NCBI GenBank assembly: GCA_964399625.1
Contig: CAYNSB010000019.1
Location: 1 to 58,284 of the forward strand
DNA length: 58,284 nucleotides
Reading direction: 5' to 3'
DNA from: CAYNSB01 sp964399625
GTDB lineage: Bacteria > Planctomycetota > Phycisphaerae > Phycisphaerales > UBA1924
The notes under the pieces are model-generated. The model saw only the letters and a program-made list of their open reading frames with translations. It made no database searches and was not told the DNA's origin. A program made the translations under genes and the position numbers. How positions within the stretch are numbered: position 1 is the first letter of the stretch; each line of letters starts with the position of its first letter. Below are positions 24,559 through 33,665 of this stretch, in pieces.

Positions 24559-25656
24559 GTGCGCATCCTCGTTGTCGACGACTCGGCCTTCATGCGCCGC
24601 GCCATCTCGCAGATGATCGCCAGCGACCCCGCGCTCACCGTCGTGGACACCGCGTATAACGGGCAGGACGCCCTCGAGAAAATCGCCAAGCTCCAGCCCG
24701 ATCTCGTCACGCTCGACATCGAGATGCCGGTGATGGACGGCATGACGGCCCTGCGCAAGATCCAGGCGCTGCCCGAGCCGCGCCCCGCGGTCCTGATGTG
24801 CTCGAGCCTGACCAAGGCCGGCTCGCACGAGGCCCTCGCCGCCATGACCGCCGGCGCCGCGGACTTCATCGCCAAGGACGCGAGCCAGGTCAGCCTGAAC
24901 ATCACGAGCATCCGCGACGAACTGATCGCCAAGATCAAGGCGATCGGCGCCAACCGGCGAAAGTCCGCGCGCGGCGCAGCGCCGTTCGCCGCGCCCGCAA
25001 CCACAGCGACCCCCGCGCCCACCAAGACGCCGCGGCTGAACGCCGCCGACTTCGATGTGCTCCTGGTCGGCTCGTCCACGGGCGGCCCGCCCGCGCTGGA
25101 GAAGCTCCTCTCCCCTCTTCCGGCGGACTTCCCGCTGCCGATCGTCATCGCCCAGCACATGCCCGCCCTGTTCACCAAGAGCCTCTCGGAAAGGCTCGAC
25201 CATCTGTGCATGGTCTCGGTCATCCAGGCCGCCCCGGGCATGCCCCTGCACCCGGGCAGCGTGTACATCGGCGAGGGCGGCAAGCACGTCCGCATCGTGC
25301 GATCCGCGGCCGGGCGCTACGCGCTGGAAGTCTCCGACAAGCCCGCCGACGCCCTGTACAAGCCCTCCGTGAACGAGCTGTTCGCGTCGGGCGCGAAGTT
25401 CGCCGGCGCACGGGCCCTGGCGGTCGTGCTCACGGGCATGGGCGACGACGGACGGATCGGCGCGACCGAGCTCAAGGCCAAGGGCGGAACGATCCTGGCC
25501 CAGAGCGCCGAATCCTGCGTCGTGTACGGCATGCCCAAGGCCGTGAACGAGGCCGGACTCACGATCGCCGCACTCCCGCCCGAGCAGATCGGGGCGTTGC
25601 TCGCCCAGATGTCCCCCTCCCGCGGGGGAGCCACCCCATCCACCAAGGCGGCATAA
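24559..25656 (+). CDS. cheB: Chemotaxis response regulator protein-glutamate methylesterase
   Basis: The 365-residue protein has an N-terminal receiver domain (D7, D8, phosphorylated D53 in LDIEMPV) and, after an Ala/Pro linker (about 135-160), the CheB esterase domain. That domain shows the Ser in GSSTGGP, the His in AQHMP and the Asp in TGMGDDG. It removes methyl groups from receptor glutamates and may deamidate glutamines. GTG is the start. First gene of the che operon; the sense partner CheR follows two genes later. Confidence 0.95.
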   Translation: MRILVVDDSAFMRRAISQMIASDPALTVVDTAYNGQDALEKIAKLQPDLVTLDIEMPVMDGMTALRKIQALPEPRPAVLMCSSLTKAGSHEALAAMTAGAADFIAKDASQVSLNITSIRDELIAKIKAIGANRRKSARGAAPFAAPATTATPAPTKTPRLNAADFDVLLVGSSTGGPPALEKLLSPLPADFPLPIVIAQHMPALFTKSLSERLDHLCMVSVIQAAPGMPLHPGSVYIGEGGKHVRIVRSAAGRYALEVSDKPADALYKPSVNELFASGAKFAGARALAVVLTGMGDDGRIGATELKAKGGTILAQSAESCVVYGMPKAVNEAGLTIAALPPEQIGALLAQMSPSRGGATPSTKAA

Positions 25657-25781
25657 CCGGCACACGTGGGGCCTCTCCCCGCGCCGTTCGCTTCTTCGCG
25701 TCGCGCCCGCGTCCGCGGCATGAAGTGCATCTTCCCGAGCGTCGATGACCCAGCCACAGACCCCACGGGGAGGCACACGCC

Positions 25782-26303
25782 ATGGCCATTGCGCAGGACA
25801 CGCCCGCTCTCAACGCCAGCACCACGTCCAACGACCGCTCCAGCCAGCAGCTCCAGCTCGTGACCTTCGAGGTCGCGGGCGAGGAGTTCGCCGTCGACAT
25901 CCTGCGCGTGCAGGAGATCAACCGCATGATGGCCCTGACCCGCGTGCCCCAGAGCCCGCCCGAGGTCGAGGGCGTGATCAACCTGCGCGGGAAGATCATC
26001 CCCGTCGCGGACCTCCGCAAGCGGTTCGGGCTCCCCGCCGCCGAACGCTCCGAGGCGTCGCGCATCGTCGTCGTCGAGCTCCAGGGGCGGACCCTCGGGT
26101 TCATCGTTGACAAGGTGAACGAGGTCCTCCGCATCTCCAGCTCGATCGTCGAGCCCGCACCCACGATGGTGTGCTCGATCGACTCGGACTTCATCGCCGG
26201 CGTGGGCAAGCTCGAGGATCGCCTGCTGATCCTGCTGGACCTGTGCAAGCTCTTCCACGCCGAGACCATCGCCGCCGCGGGCACGCTCCGCGCCGCCGCC
26301 TGA
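25782..26303 (+). CDS. cheW: Chemotaxis coupling protein
   Basis: The 173-residue protein is a single CheW domain: LVTFEVAGEEFAVDILRVQE, VEGVINLRGKIIPVADLRKR and LGFIVDKVNEVLRIS are conserved segments. It connects receptors to CheA in the signalling array. A purine-rich GGGAGG lies about eight bases before ATG 25782. An N-terminal 20-residue disordered tail precedes the domain. Confidence 0.95.
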   Translation: MAIAQDTPALNASTTSNDRSSQQLQLVTFEVAGEEFAVDILRVQEINRMMALTRVPQSPPEVEGVINLRGKIIPVADLRKRFGLPAAERSEASRIVVVELQGRTLGFIVDKVNEVLRISSSIVEPAPTMVCSIDSDFIAGVGKLEDRLLILLDLCKLFHAETIAAAGTLRAAA

Positions 26304-26346
26304 AGCCGGTGCCGATCCGAGAGAGACGCTGTCAACCGGAGGACGA

Positions 26347-27240
26347 ATGATCAATCCGCAGAGCACGCCCCCCGCCGCCGCGGCCCCTGCCTCAAGCTCC
26401 GTCACGATGAGCGCGGGGCAGTTCGCGCAGCTCCGCAAGATCATCTACGACCGCGCGGGCATCCACTTCCCGGACGCGAAGAAGTACGTGCTCGAGTCGC
26501 GCCTCGCCCAGCGCCTCACGGAGCTGGAGCTCGAGGACTACGAGCAGTACATCGCCTTCCTGACGATGGGCCCGTACCAGAGCGACGAGTTCCAGGAGAT
26601 GTTCAACCGGATCACGATCAACGAGACCTCGTTCTTCCGGAACGAACCGCAGCTGGAGGTCTTCGAGAAGCAGGTCCTGCCCAAGCTGCTCGAGGCACGC
26701 AAGGGCGCCAAGCGCCTCCGCATCTGGTCCGCCGCGTGCTCCTCGGGCGAGGAGCCCTTCACGCTCGCCATCCAGCTCCATCGCACCCTGGGCGTCCGGA
26801 TGGCCGACTGGCGCATCGAGATCCTGGGCACGGACATCTCGGAGAAGGCGCTCACCATCGCCAACGAGGGAAAGTACACCAACTACTCGATGAGGACCGT
26901 CCCGCCCCTGGTCCTGCAGCGCTACTTCAAGCAGCAGGGGCAGTACTACCACATCGATCCGTCCATCAAGAGCATGGTCAACTTCGAGACCCTGAACCTG
27001 AAGGATCGGTTGGCCGCGCGCCGCCACGGCACGTGGGACGTCATCTTCTGCCGCAACGTCATGATCTACTTCGACGACGAGATGAAGAAGGGCGTCCTGC
27101 GCACCTTCCACGAGCAGCTCGCCGACGACGGCACGCTCTTCATCGGACACTCCGAGACGATCCGCGGGCTCGACGTGCCGTTCGAGGCCCTGAACATCCC
27201 GCAGGGGTTCTGCTACCAGAAGGGCAAGAAGGCGGGCTGA
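26347..27240 (+). CDS. cheR: Chemotaxis protein methyltransferase
   Basis: The 297-residue protein has the N-terminal CheR helical domain followed by the SAM-binding domain: LRIWSAACSSGEEPFTLAI (SAM motif), GTDISEKALTIA and DVIFCRNVMIYFD. FFRNEPQLEVF is also a family hallmark. It methylates chemoreceptor glutamates. GGAGG precedes the ATG. It has no C-terminal TPR extension, unlike some CheR proteins. Confidence 0.95.
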   Translation: MINPQSTPPAAAAPASSSVTMSAGQFAQLRKIIYDRAGIHFPDAKKYVLESRLAQRLTELELEDYEQYIAFLTMGPYQSDEFQEMFNRITINETSFFRNEPQLEVFEKQVLPKLLEARKGAKRLRIWSAACSSGEEPFTLAIQLHRTLGVRMADWRIEILGTDISEKALTIANEGKYTNYSMRTVPPLVLQRYFKQQGQYYHIDPSIKSMVNFETLNLKDRLAARRHGTWDVIFCRNVMIYFDDEMKKGVLRTFHEQLADDGTLFIGHSETIRGLDVPFEALNIPQGFCYQKGKKAG

Positions 27241-27265
27241 TCCCGCCCACACCAGGAGGCCCGTC

Positions 27266-29635
27266 GTGACCGCGTCCAGCTTCGATCCAGGCATCCTGCA
27301 GGACTTCCTGACCGAGTCCGGAGAGCTCCTCGAGCAGCTCGAGGGCGACCTGGTCGTGCTCGAGCGCACGCCCGACGACCCCGAACTCCTCAACAAGGTC
27401 TTCCGCGCGCTCCACACCATCAAGGGCAGCGCGTCCTTCCTCTCGCTCACCAATCTCGTCGAGATCGCCCACGCCGCCGAGAGCGCCCTCAACGCGGCAC
27501 GGAACCGCGTCGTCCGCGTCGATGCCCCCGTCATGACGCTCCTCCTGCAGGCCGTGGACATCCTCAAGGTCCAGATGGGCCAGGTGCGCGACGGCACCGA
27601 CCTCGCCGCCCCCAGCGCCGAGCTCGTCGGTGCGCTCACCGATGTCGGCCTCGGGCGCCAGCCCTCCACCGGGAGGCCCTCCGCGTCCAAGGCTCCCGTC
27701 GCGAGCGCCGCCCCGACTCCGTCACCCGCCACGACGCCGAGCCCGACGAACACCACCGCAAGCGCCGCGCCCGACAACTCCGTCGAGCTCCCGCCCGGCA
27801 AGGCGGACCTGCTCGAGTTCCTCGTCGCCGACCTCGACGACACGCTCAAGAAGCTCACCGGCCACGTCGCCGCGCTCTCACTCGAGACGACCCGCGCCGC
27901 CGCCGCGTCCGCGATCGCCGAGGCCGCCGATGCGCTCGTCCGCTCCGTCGACTTCTTCGAGTTCGCGCCCATGTCGCGCCTGGCCCGACTGCTCACGCTC
28001 GTGGGCGAGCACGCGACGGCCCTCGCGCCCCCGGCGCTCGAGCAGCTCCTCCCACGCGCCCAGGGCGTGCTCACGCTGCTCGCCGAGCAGTCCGCGGGGC
28101 TGGCCAAGAAGCGCCTCGTCTCCTTCCCGCTGGACACCCTCGCGTCGCGCATCGAGCACCTCGCGGCGGGCGAGGCGATCGATGCCTCCGCGGAACTCCC
28201 CGCCGGCGCACCAACCGAGGCCGTGCTCGCGCACGACGGCGTGCGCACGGGCAAGCCCCCCGCCACGCCCAACACCCCCGAGCCCGCGCCGATCCACCGC
28301 GAACCGGCCGACGCCGCGCCGGCTCCGGCAACTCCCGCGCCCATCGCCGCGCCCACAAGCGCCGCCCCCGCCAGCGCCGCGCCACGCCAGGACGAGCACA
28401 AGCCCGCGGGCGGAACGCAGGCCGTCGTCGATCAGACGATCCGCGTCGAAGTCGGGCGCCTCGAGACGCTCATGAACCTCGTCGGCGAGCTCGTGCTGCA
28501 GAAGAACCGGATCGCGGCGCTCTCGCGCAACCTCAGCGGCGGCGCGACCTCCGCCAAGGCCCACGAGCTGACCGAGGCCCTCTCGCTCACCGCCGGCACG
28601 CTCGATCGCGTCACGGGCGACATCCAGCTCGCCGTCATGCGCACGCGCATGCAGCCCCTGGACAAGATCTTCGGCAAGTACCCGCGGCTCATCCGCGACC
28701 TCTCGATGAAGACCGGCAAGAAGCTCGAGCTCGTCATCGAGGGCGGCGACACCGAGGTCGACAAGTCCGTCATCGAGGAGCTGGGCGATCCCCTCGTGCA
28801 CCTCCTGCGGAACTCCGCCGATCACGGCATCGAGATGCCCGCCGACCGCGCCGCCGCCGGCAAGCCCGAGACCGGCACCATCACCCTTCGCGCCAGCCAC
28901 GAGGGCTCGCACGTGCTCGTGCAGGTCAAGGACAACGGCAAGGGCCTCCACCGCGACAAGATCGCCAAGAAGGCGATCGAGCGCGGGCTCGCCACCCAGG
29001 GCGAGGTCGACGCCATGAGCGACAAGGAGGTCCAGCGCTTCATCTTCGAGGCCGGCTTCTCCACCGCCGATCAGGTCACGGACCTTTCCGGTCGCGGCGT
29101 CGGCATGGACGTCGTCCGATCGAACATCCAGAAGATCAAGGGCTCGATCGACCTCGACAGCACCCCGGGCCAGGGCACGACCGTCTCGATCAAGATCCCA
29201 CTCACCATCGCGATCATGCCCGCGATGATGGTCGGCGTCGCCGACGAGATCTACGCCGTGCCCCTGGGCAACGTCGTGGAGATCGTCAAGCCCGACCCCG
29301 CCCAGATCAGCACGATCCACACGAACCCGGTGCTGCGCCTCCGCGACACCGTCCTGCCGCTCGTGAACAGCGCCCGCGTGTTCGGCATCGAGTCGGAGAC
29401 CCCCGTACCCACCCCATTCGCGGTGGTCCTCTCCGTGGACGAGAAGCGATTCGGGCTGCTCGTGACGAGGCTGATCGGTCAGCAGGAGATCGTGATCAAG
29501 AGGCTCGACGAACTGTGCGATAAAACCCACGGCGCCGGGCCCGTCTCGGGGGCCACGGTGCGCGATGACGGCGGCGTCAGCCTCATCGTCGACGTCGCCC
29601 AGCTGCTCCGCATCGCCTCCGCCAAGGCCGCGTGA
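27266..29635 (+). CDS. cheA: Chemotaxis histidine kinase
   Basis: The 789-residue kinase starts at GTG, with AGGAGG six bases before it. P1 has the phosphorylated His in FRALHTIKGSASFL (about H51). After a Pro/Ala linker, a helical segment at about 175-300 looks like a second Hpt-type bundle without the LHxIKG motif. A long Ala/Pro linker follows. P3 dimerization (VGRLETLMNLVGELVLQKNR) and P4 ATPase boxes follow (HLLRNSADHGIEM, KDNGKGLHRDKI, DLSGRGVGMDVVR), then a P5 CheW-like domain (MVGVADEIYAVPLGNVVEI). It phosphorylates CheY and CheB. The stop overlaps an in-frame GTG of the cheX gene. Confidence 0.96.
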   Translation: MTASSFDPGILQDFLTESGELLEQLEGDLVVLERTPDDPELLNKVFRALHTIKGSASFLSLTNLVEIAHAAESALNAARNRVVRVDAPVMTLLLQAVDILKVQMGQVRDGTDLAAPSAELVGALTDVGLGRQPSTGRPSASKAPVASAAPTPSPATTPSPTNTTASAAPDNSVELPPGKADLLEFLVADLDDTLKKLTGHVAALSLETTRAAAASAIAEAADALVRSVDFFEFAPMSRLARLLTLVGEHATALAPPALEQLLPRAQGVLTLLAEQSAGLAKKRLVSFPLDTLASRIEHLAAGEAIDASAELPAGAPTEAVLAHDGVRTGKPPATPNTPEPAPIHREPADAAPAPATPAPIAAPTSAAPASAAPRQDEHKPAGGTQAVVDQTIRVEVGRLETLMNLVGELVLQKNRIAALSRNLSGGATSAKAHELTEALSLTAGTLDRVTGDIQLAVMRTRMQPLDKIFGKYPRLIRDLSMKTGKKLELVIEGGDTEVDKSVIEELGDPLVHLLRNSADHGIEMPADRAAAGKPETGTITLRASHEGSHVLVQVKDNGKGLHRDKIAKKAIERGLATQGEVDAMSDKEVQRFIFEAGFSTADQVTDLSGRGVGMDVVRSNIQKIKGSIDLDSTPGQGTTVSIKIPLTIAIMPAMMVGVADEIYAVPLGNVVEIVKPDPAQISTIHTNPVLRLRDTVLPLVNSARVFGIESETPVPTPFAVVLSVDEKRFGLLVTRLIGQQEIVIKRLDELCDKTHGAGPVSGATVRDDGGVSLIVDVAQLLRIASAKAA

Positions 29636-29661
29636 ACAAGGAACCCAGGAGCTCATCCCGT

Positions 29662-30159
29662 ATGGACCCGGCGTACATCACACCCTTCATCGCGAGCGTG
29701 ACCAACGTCTTCTCGACGATGCTGCAGCTGCAGGTGACGATCAACGACCCGCACGTCAAGGCCGCCCCACTGGGCACCCACGACGTCTCGGGCATCATCG
29801 GCATCAGCGGAGACATCGTCGGCTCCATCGCCCTCTCGATGCCCCGACAGACCGCCGAGCGCCTCGTCACGCTCTTCACGGGCACCCAGATGTCCTGCGA
29901 GCACGCGGACTTCGCCGACGCCATCGGGGAGCTCATCAACATGATCTCCGGCGGCGCCAAGGCCCAGTTCCCCAAGGGCAAGTCGTCGATCTCCTGCCCG
30001 AGCGTCATCATGGGCAAGGACCACACCGTGGCGATCCCCAAGGACACGCCATGCATCGTGATCCCCTGCGTCACCGATTGCGGGGACTTCTCCGTCGAGA
30101 TCGCCCTGAAGGTCAAGACCGCCGTCGCCGCGAACCCGCCCGCCGCGGCCCGCGCCTGA
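29662..30159 (+). CDS. cheX: CheX-type chemotaxis phosphatase
   Basis: The 165-residue protein (start ATG 29662, with AGGAG ten bases before it; an in-frame GTG at 29632 overlaps the cheA stop) has the CheX fold pattern ISGDIVGSIALSMPRQTAERL followed by DAIGELINMISGGAKAQFP. This contains the catalytic Glu-x-x-Asn (GELIN) of CheC/CheX/FliY phosphatases. It would dephosphorylate CheY-P. Only one such site is visible, as in CheX rather than CheC. It lies directly before cheY. Confidence 0.88.
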   Translation: MDPAYITPFIASVTNVFSTMLQLQVTINDPHVKAAPLGTHDVSGIIGISGDIVGSIALSMPRQTAERLVTLFTGTQMSCEHADFADAIGELINMISGGAKAQFPKGKSSISCPSVIMGKDHTVAIPKDTPCIVIPCVTDCGDFSVEIALKVKTAVAANPPAAARA

Positions 30160-30193
30160 ACCCCGCACCCACGACCCTCGCGAGGACACTGAC

Positions 30194-30574
30194 ATGAAGA
30201 TCATGCTCGTGGACGACTCCAAGACCATGCGGAACATCCAGAAGTCCGTGCTCACCCAGCTCGGCTACACCACCATCGAGGAGGCGTGCGACGGACAGGA
30301 CGCCCTCTCCAAGGTCGGCGCCTACCAGCCCGACCTGCTCCTCGTGGACTGGAACATGCCCAACGTCGACGGGCTCACGTTCGTCAAGGCCTTCCGCACC
30401 CAGAACAAGACCACACCCATCATCATGGTCACCACCGAGGCCGAGAAGGCACGCGTCATCGAGGCCATCAAGGCGGGCGTCAACAACTACGTCGTCAAGC
30501 CCTTCACCCCCGACCTCCTGTCCCAGCGGATCAACGAGACCCTCGCCAAGTGCGCCGCCGCCAAGCCCGCGTGA
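30194..30574 (+). CDS. cheY: Chemotaxis response regulator
   Basis: The 126-residue single receiver domain has D7 and D8, phospho-acceptor D52 in LLVDWNMPN, T80 or T81 in MVTTEAE and K102 in YVVKPF. It has no output domain, so it should act on the flagellar switch. AGGA lies before the ATG. Immediately downstream of its probable phosphatase CheX. Confidence 0.95.
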   Translation: MKIMLVDDSKTMRNIQKSVLTQLGYTTIEEACDGQDALSKVGAYQPDLLLVDWNMPNVDGLTFVKAFRTQNKTTPIIMVTTEAEKARVIEAIKAGVNNYVVKPFTPDLLSQRINETLAKCAAAKPA

Positions 30575-30613
30575 CCCAACCGCACACGGCGCGTGCGGCG
30601 CGGCTGAACACCC

Positions 30614-32122
30614 ATGCCCCTGACCGCCGAACAAGCCTGCCGAATCGCCATCGCCAGTGACGGGCTCACCGCGACGCTCACCGTCGATCCCGACCTGGAC
30701 CCCGCGCCCATCGAGCCCCTCTTCATCGACGCGCTCATCGCGGCCATGGGCATCCGCAGGGACGCCCTCCTGCCCGACATCGTGCCCCAGTGCGCCGCCC
30801 GCATCGCCAGCGAGCGAGGCCAGCGACTGGAGATCGTCGTCGCGCGCGGCACGCCCCCCGTCCCGTCGGCCGACGGACGCCTGGACCTCGAGCCCGACCT
30901 GCTCCGCCCCGTCGGCGTGGAGACCCCAGCGCCCGGCGCCGCGATCGACCATCACACCCGCTCGCACCTCCACGTCGTCCGCTCGGGCCGCAAGCTCGCG
31001 ACGATCGTGGCGCCGACCATCGGCGCCGATGGGCTGGACGTGCGGGGCAAGGTCATCCCCTCGCGCAAGCCCCGCGCCGCTTCCTTCCGCATCGACGAGA
31101 CCGTCGTGGCCCGCGAGGGCGCGCTCTTCGCCGCCGTGGACGGCGCCTTCTCGTTCGAGGAAGGCCGCGTCCGCGTCACGCCCACCCTCGAGATCCCGGG
31201 CAGCGTCGACTTCTCCGTCGGCAACATCGACTTCCCCGGCTCCGTGCGGGTCCTCAAGGGCGTCCGCGACGGGTTCACCGTCCGCTGCGGGCGCGACCTG
31301 CTCGTCCGCGATCTGGTCGAGGCCGCGACCCTCGAGGTCGGCGAGTCGGCGACCCTCGAGCTCGGCATGGCCGCCCGCGAGAAGGGAACCCTCAGCGCCG
31401 GGCTCGACCTCCGCGCCAAGTACCTGAGCAACACCCGCGCCCGCGTGGGAAGGCACCTCTTCGTGTCGGGCGAACTCACCAACTGCACGCTCATCGTCAA
31501 CGCGTCGTGCCAGAGCCCCACGCTGACCTTCGCCGGCGGATCGATGACCGTCGCCGGCCCCTGCGAGGTCGGGCACGTCGGCTCCGAGAGCCTCGTCACC
31601 ACCTCGCTCTCCGTCGGACGCATCCCCGATCTCGAGACCGAACTGCTCGAGCTCGCCCAGATCCTCCCGGAAGTGGACCAGGCGATCGAGCGAGCCGCCG
31701 CCAAGCTCGCCATGCTCCGCGCCGCCACCAACAAGCTCACCCCCGCCCAGGCCGAGGAACTCACCGAGCTCGAGTTCACCCACGACGGTTGGACCAAGCG
31801 CCGCGCCGACGTCCTCCGCGCCGTCGCCGATGCGCTGGCGCTCTACGGCACCACCGCCCACTGCGAGCTCACCGTCCACGGCATCATCTACCCGGGCGCG
31901 ACGATCACCCTCGGAGCACACGTGCTCACCCCGCGCATGAGCGTGAAGGGGCCCATCCGACTCTCGACCGATCCCCAGGGGCACCCCGTCGCGACGGACC
32001 TCACGTCCAACGCCTCGTCCCCCGCCGATCGCTTCTTCAAGATCGAGCCCTGCCCCATCGGGCAACGCCTGCGGGCACTCTCCGCACGCCTCCACCCGGA
32101 CGAGCTCGCGGAAGCGGCCTGA
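30614..32122 (+). CDS. FapA/DUF342 family protein
   Basis: The 502-residue protein has the DUF342 arrangement: an N-terminal domain, then GADGLDVRGKVIPSRKPR and PGSVDFSVGNIDFPGSVRV, which lead into a beta-helical region (about 180-330), and a C-terminal coiled-coil plus beta part. This family includes flagellar assembly protein A and some polar-localization factors. It is 39 bases downstream of cheY, consistent with the same transcript. Its exact function in chemotaxis or flagellar placement is not established; FapA identity rather than another DUF342 member is inferred from context. Confidence 0.82.
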   Translation: MPLTAEQACRIAIASDGLTATLTVDPDLDPAPIEPLFIDALIAAMGIRRDALLPDIVPQCAARIASERGQRLEIVVARGTPPVPSADGRLDLEPDLLRPVGVETPAPGAAIDHHTRSHLHVVRSGRKLATIVAPTIGADGLDVRGKVIPSRKPRAASFRIDETVVAREGALFAAVDGAFSFEEGRVRVTPTLEIPGSVDFSVGNIDFPGSVRVLKGVRDGFTVRCGRDLLVRDLVEAATLEVGESATLELGMAAREKGTLSAGLDLRAKYLSNTRARVGRHLFVSGELTNCTLIVNASCQSPTLTFAGGSMTVAGPCEVGHVGSESLVTTSLSVGRIPDLETELLELAQILPEVDQAIERAAAKLAMLRAATNKLTPAQAEELTELEFTHDGWTKRRADVLRAVADALALYGTTAHCELTVHGIIYPGATITLGAHVLTPRMSVKGPIRLSTDPQGHPVATDLTSNASSPADRFFKIEPCPIGQRLRALSARLHPDELAEAA

Positions 32123-32170
32123 ACGCATCCGCAAGCCCTCGGCGTCGGTATCCTGTAGTACCGGCGCGAC

Positions 32171-33538
32171 ATGAACAACCGACTCCCGCGATCCATCCTC
32201 GCCCGCCTGGCGACCGTTCTGATCATGGTCGGGCTCGCCCCGCGGACGCACGCCAGCGCCGATCCTCCCATGCCGCCCTCGGTCGAGCAGGACGCCGAGC
32301 CCGAGGCGATCCTGCTCCTCCGCGATGGCCAGCGATACAACGGCTACCTCGTGGACCAGAACGAGGAGCGCGTGCTGCTCCGCATCGTGGGCATCCCCAC
32401 GTCGATCCCGCGCTCCCAGGTCGAGGTGCTCCAGGTGCTGCCCCCGGTCATGGTGCGGTACCGCCAGATGCGCGAGGCCATCGCCGACGACGATGCGGAC
32501 TCGCTCGTCAAGCTGTGCGAGTGGGCGCGGGCCCGAGGCAAGGCCGACGTCGCGCTGCTCGAGCTCGAACGCCTCCTGCAGAAGAATCCGCTCCACGTCG
32601 AGGCCCGGCGCCTGAAGATCCTCATCCTCTCGCAGAAGGAACTCGACAAGAAGGCCAAGAAGCCCGCCCCACCCGAGCGCCAACCCGCGCCGCGCGAGCA
32701 GCAGCCCGCCGACCCGCGCCCCGCCCCGCAGAATCCAGCCCCGCCCCAGCCCGCCAACGAGCACCCGGACGGGCCCGCACCCGCCCGCCCCGCGGGCCTC
32801 GCGCGCGCCTTCCCGCTCCTGAGCGAATCCCAGATCAACCTCATGAAGGTGTACGAGGTCGATCTCAAGGACCCGCCTCGACTGCTCATCGATCGCGACA
32901 CCATCACCCAACTCATCGAGCAGCACGCCGGCGACCCGCTCATCCCCAGCACACCCCAGGCCCGCGAGCAGTTCTACTCCACGCCCCCGGCCCAGATCCT
33001 CGATGTCATGTTCCGCGTCCAGGCGCGCGACCTTTACCCACGCGTCCGCGTCCTCGACCATCCGCGAGCCATGCTCCTCTTCCGCGATCAGGTCCAGCGA
33101 ACGCTCATCCAGAACGCCTGCGCCACCAGCAAGTGCCACGGCGGCGCCGACGCCGGACGCCTGCAGTTCGCCACCCACCAGCCCAACTCCGACGCCACCG
33201 TCTACACCAACTTCCTCATCCTCGATCGCACACGCACCAGCGAGGGCAAGCCCCTGCTCGATTACGACCAGCCCGCCCGCTCGGCCCTCCTCCAGATGGG
33301 CCTCCCCCGGGACCGCTCGCTGCTGCCGCACCCCGTCGTTCCAAACCCTCAGGGCAAGGGCGATCTCTGGCGACCCGCCTTCCGCTCCCCGGAGGACGAG
33401 CGCTTCGTTCGGGCGCTGGACTGGCTCAACGCGCTCTATCGACCCAGGCCCAAGTACCCCATCGAGTACACCCCGCCCGGCCTCGCGCCCAAGCCCGCGC
33501 CCGTTCCCGAGCCCGCCGTTCCACCCGTGAACCGCTAG
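32171..33538 (+). CDS. Secreted protein with a single CX4CH haem-like motif
   Basis: The 455-residue protein has a signal peptide (about residues 1-29, THA/S), a small beta domain (LLLRDGQRYNGYLVDQNEER), a helical part, a Pro-rich linker (about 160-215) and a C-terminal domain with C317-A-T-S-K-C322-H323. This resembles the CxxCH haem-c motif with four rather than two residues between the Cys. The neighbouring GGADAGRLQFA and spacing recall single-haem planctomycete proteins, but haem attachment is unproven. A TATCCT lies 17 bases before the ATG. The link to the preceding chemotaxis operon is unclear. Confidence 0.7.
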   Translation: MNNRLPRSILARLATVLIMVGLAPRTHASADPPMPPSVEQDAEPEAILLLRDGQRYNGYLVDQNEERVLLRIVGIPTSIPRSQVEVLQVLPPVMVRYRQMREAIADDDADSLVKLCEWARARGKADVALLELERLLQKNPLHVEARRLKILILSQKELDKKAKKPAPPERQPAPREQQPADPRPAPQNPAPPQPANEHPDGPAPARPAGLARAFPLLSESQINLMKVYEVDLKDPPRLLIDRDTITQLIEQHAGDPLIPSTPQAREQFYSTPPAQILDVMFRVQARDLYPRVRVLDHPRAMLLFRDQVQRTLIQNACATSKCHGGADAGRLQFATHQPNSDATVYTNFLILDRTRTSEGKPLLDYDQPARSALLQMGLPRDRSLLPHPVVPNPQGKGDLWRPAFRSPEDERFVRALDWLNALYRPRPKYPIEYTPPGLAPKPAPVPEPAVPPVNR

Positions 33539-33665
33539 CAAGGATCAGAAACCGAACGCTGCTCGCACGCGGATCGTGCGAGCCACACCGCGGACGGACC
33601 CGCACGAGAACGCGTCGACCCCTCTAGAGTCTCCCCCCAACGACACGTCCCGGAGCGATGTCCGC

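Noticed and set aside
30113..33541. Over 1,100-codon open frame antisense to cheY, fapA and the haem-like gene
   Set aside because: It spans several genuine genes, has no domain-like content and no start signals; a codon-bias artefact.
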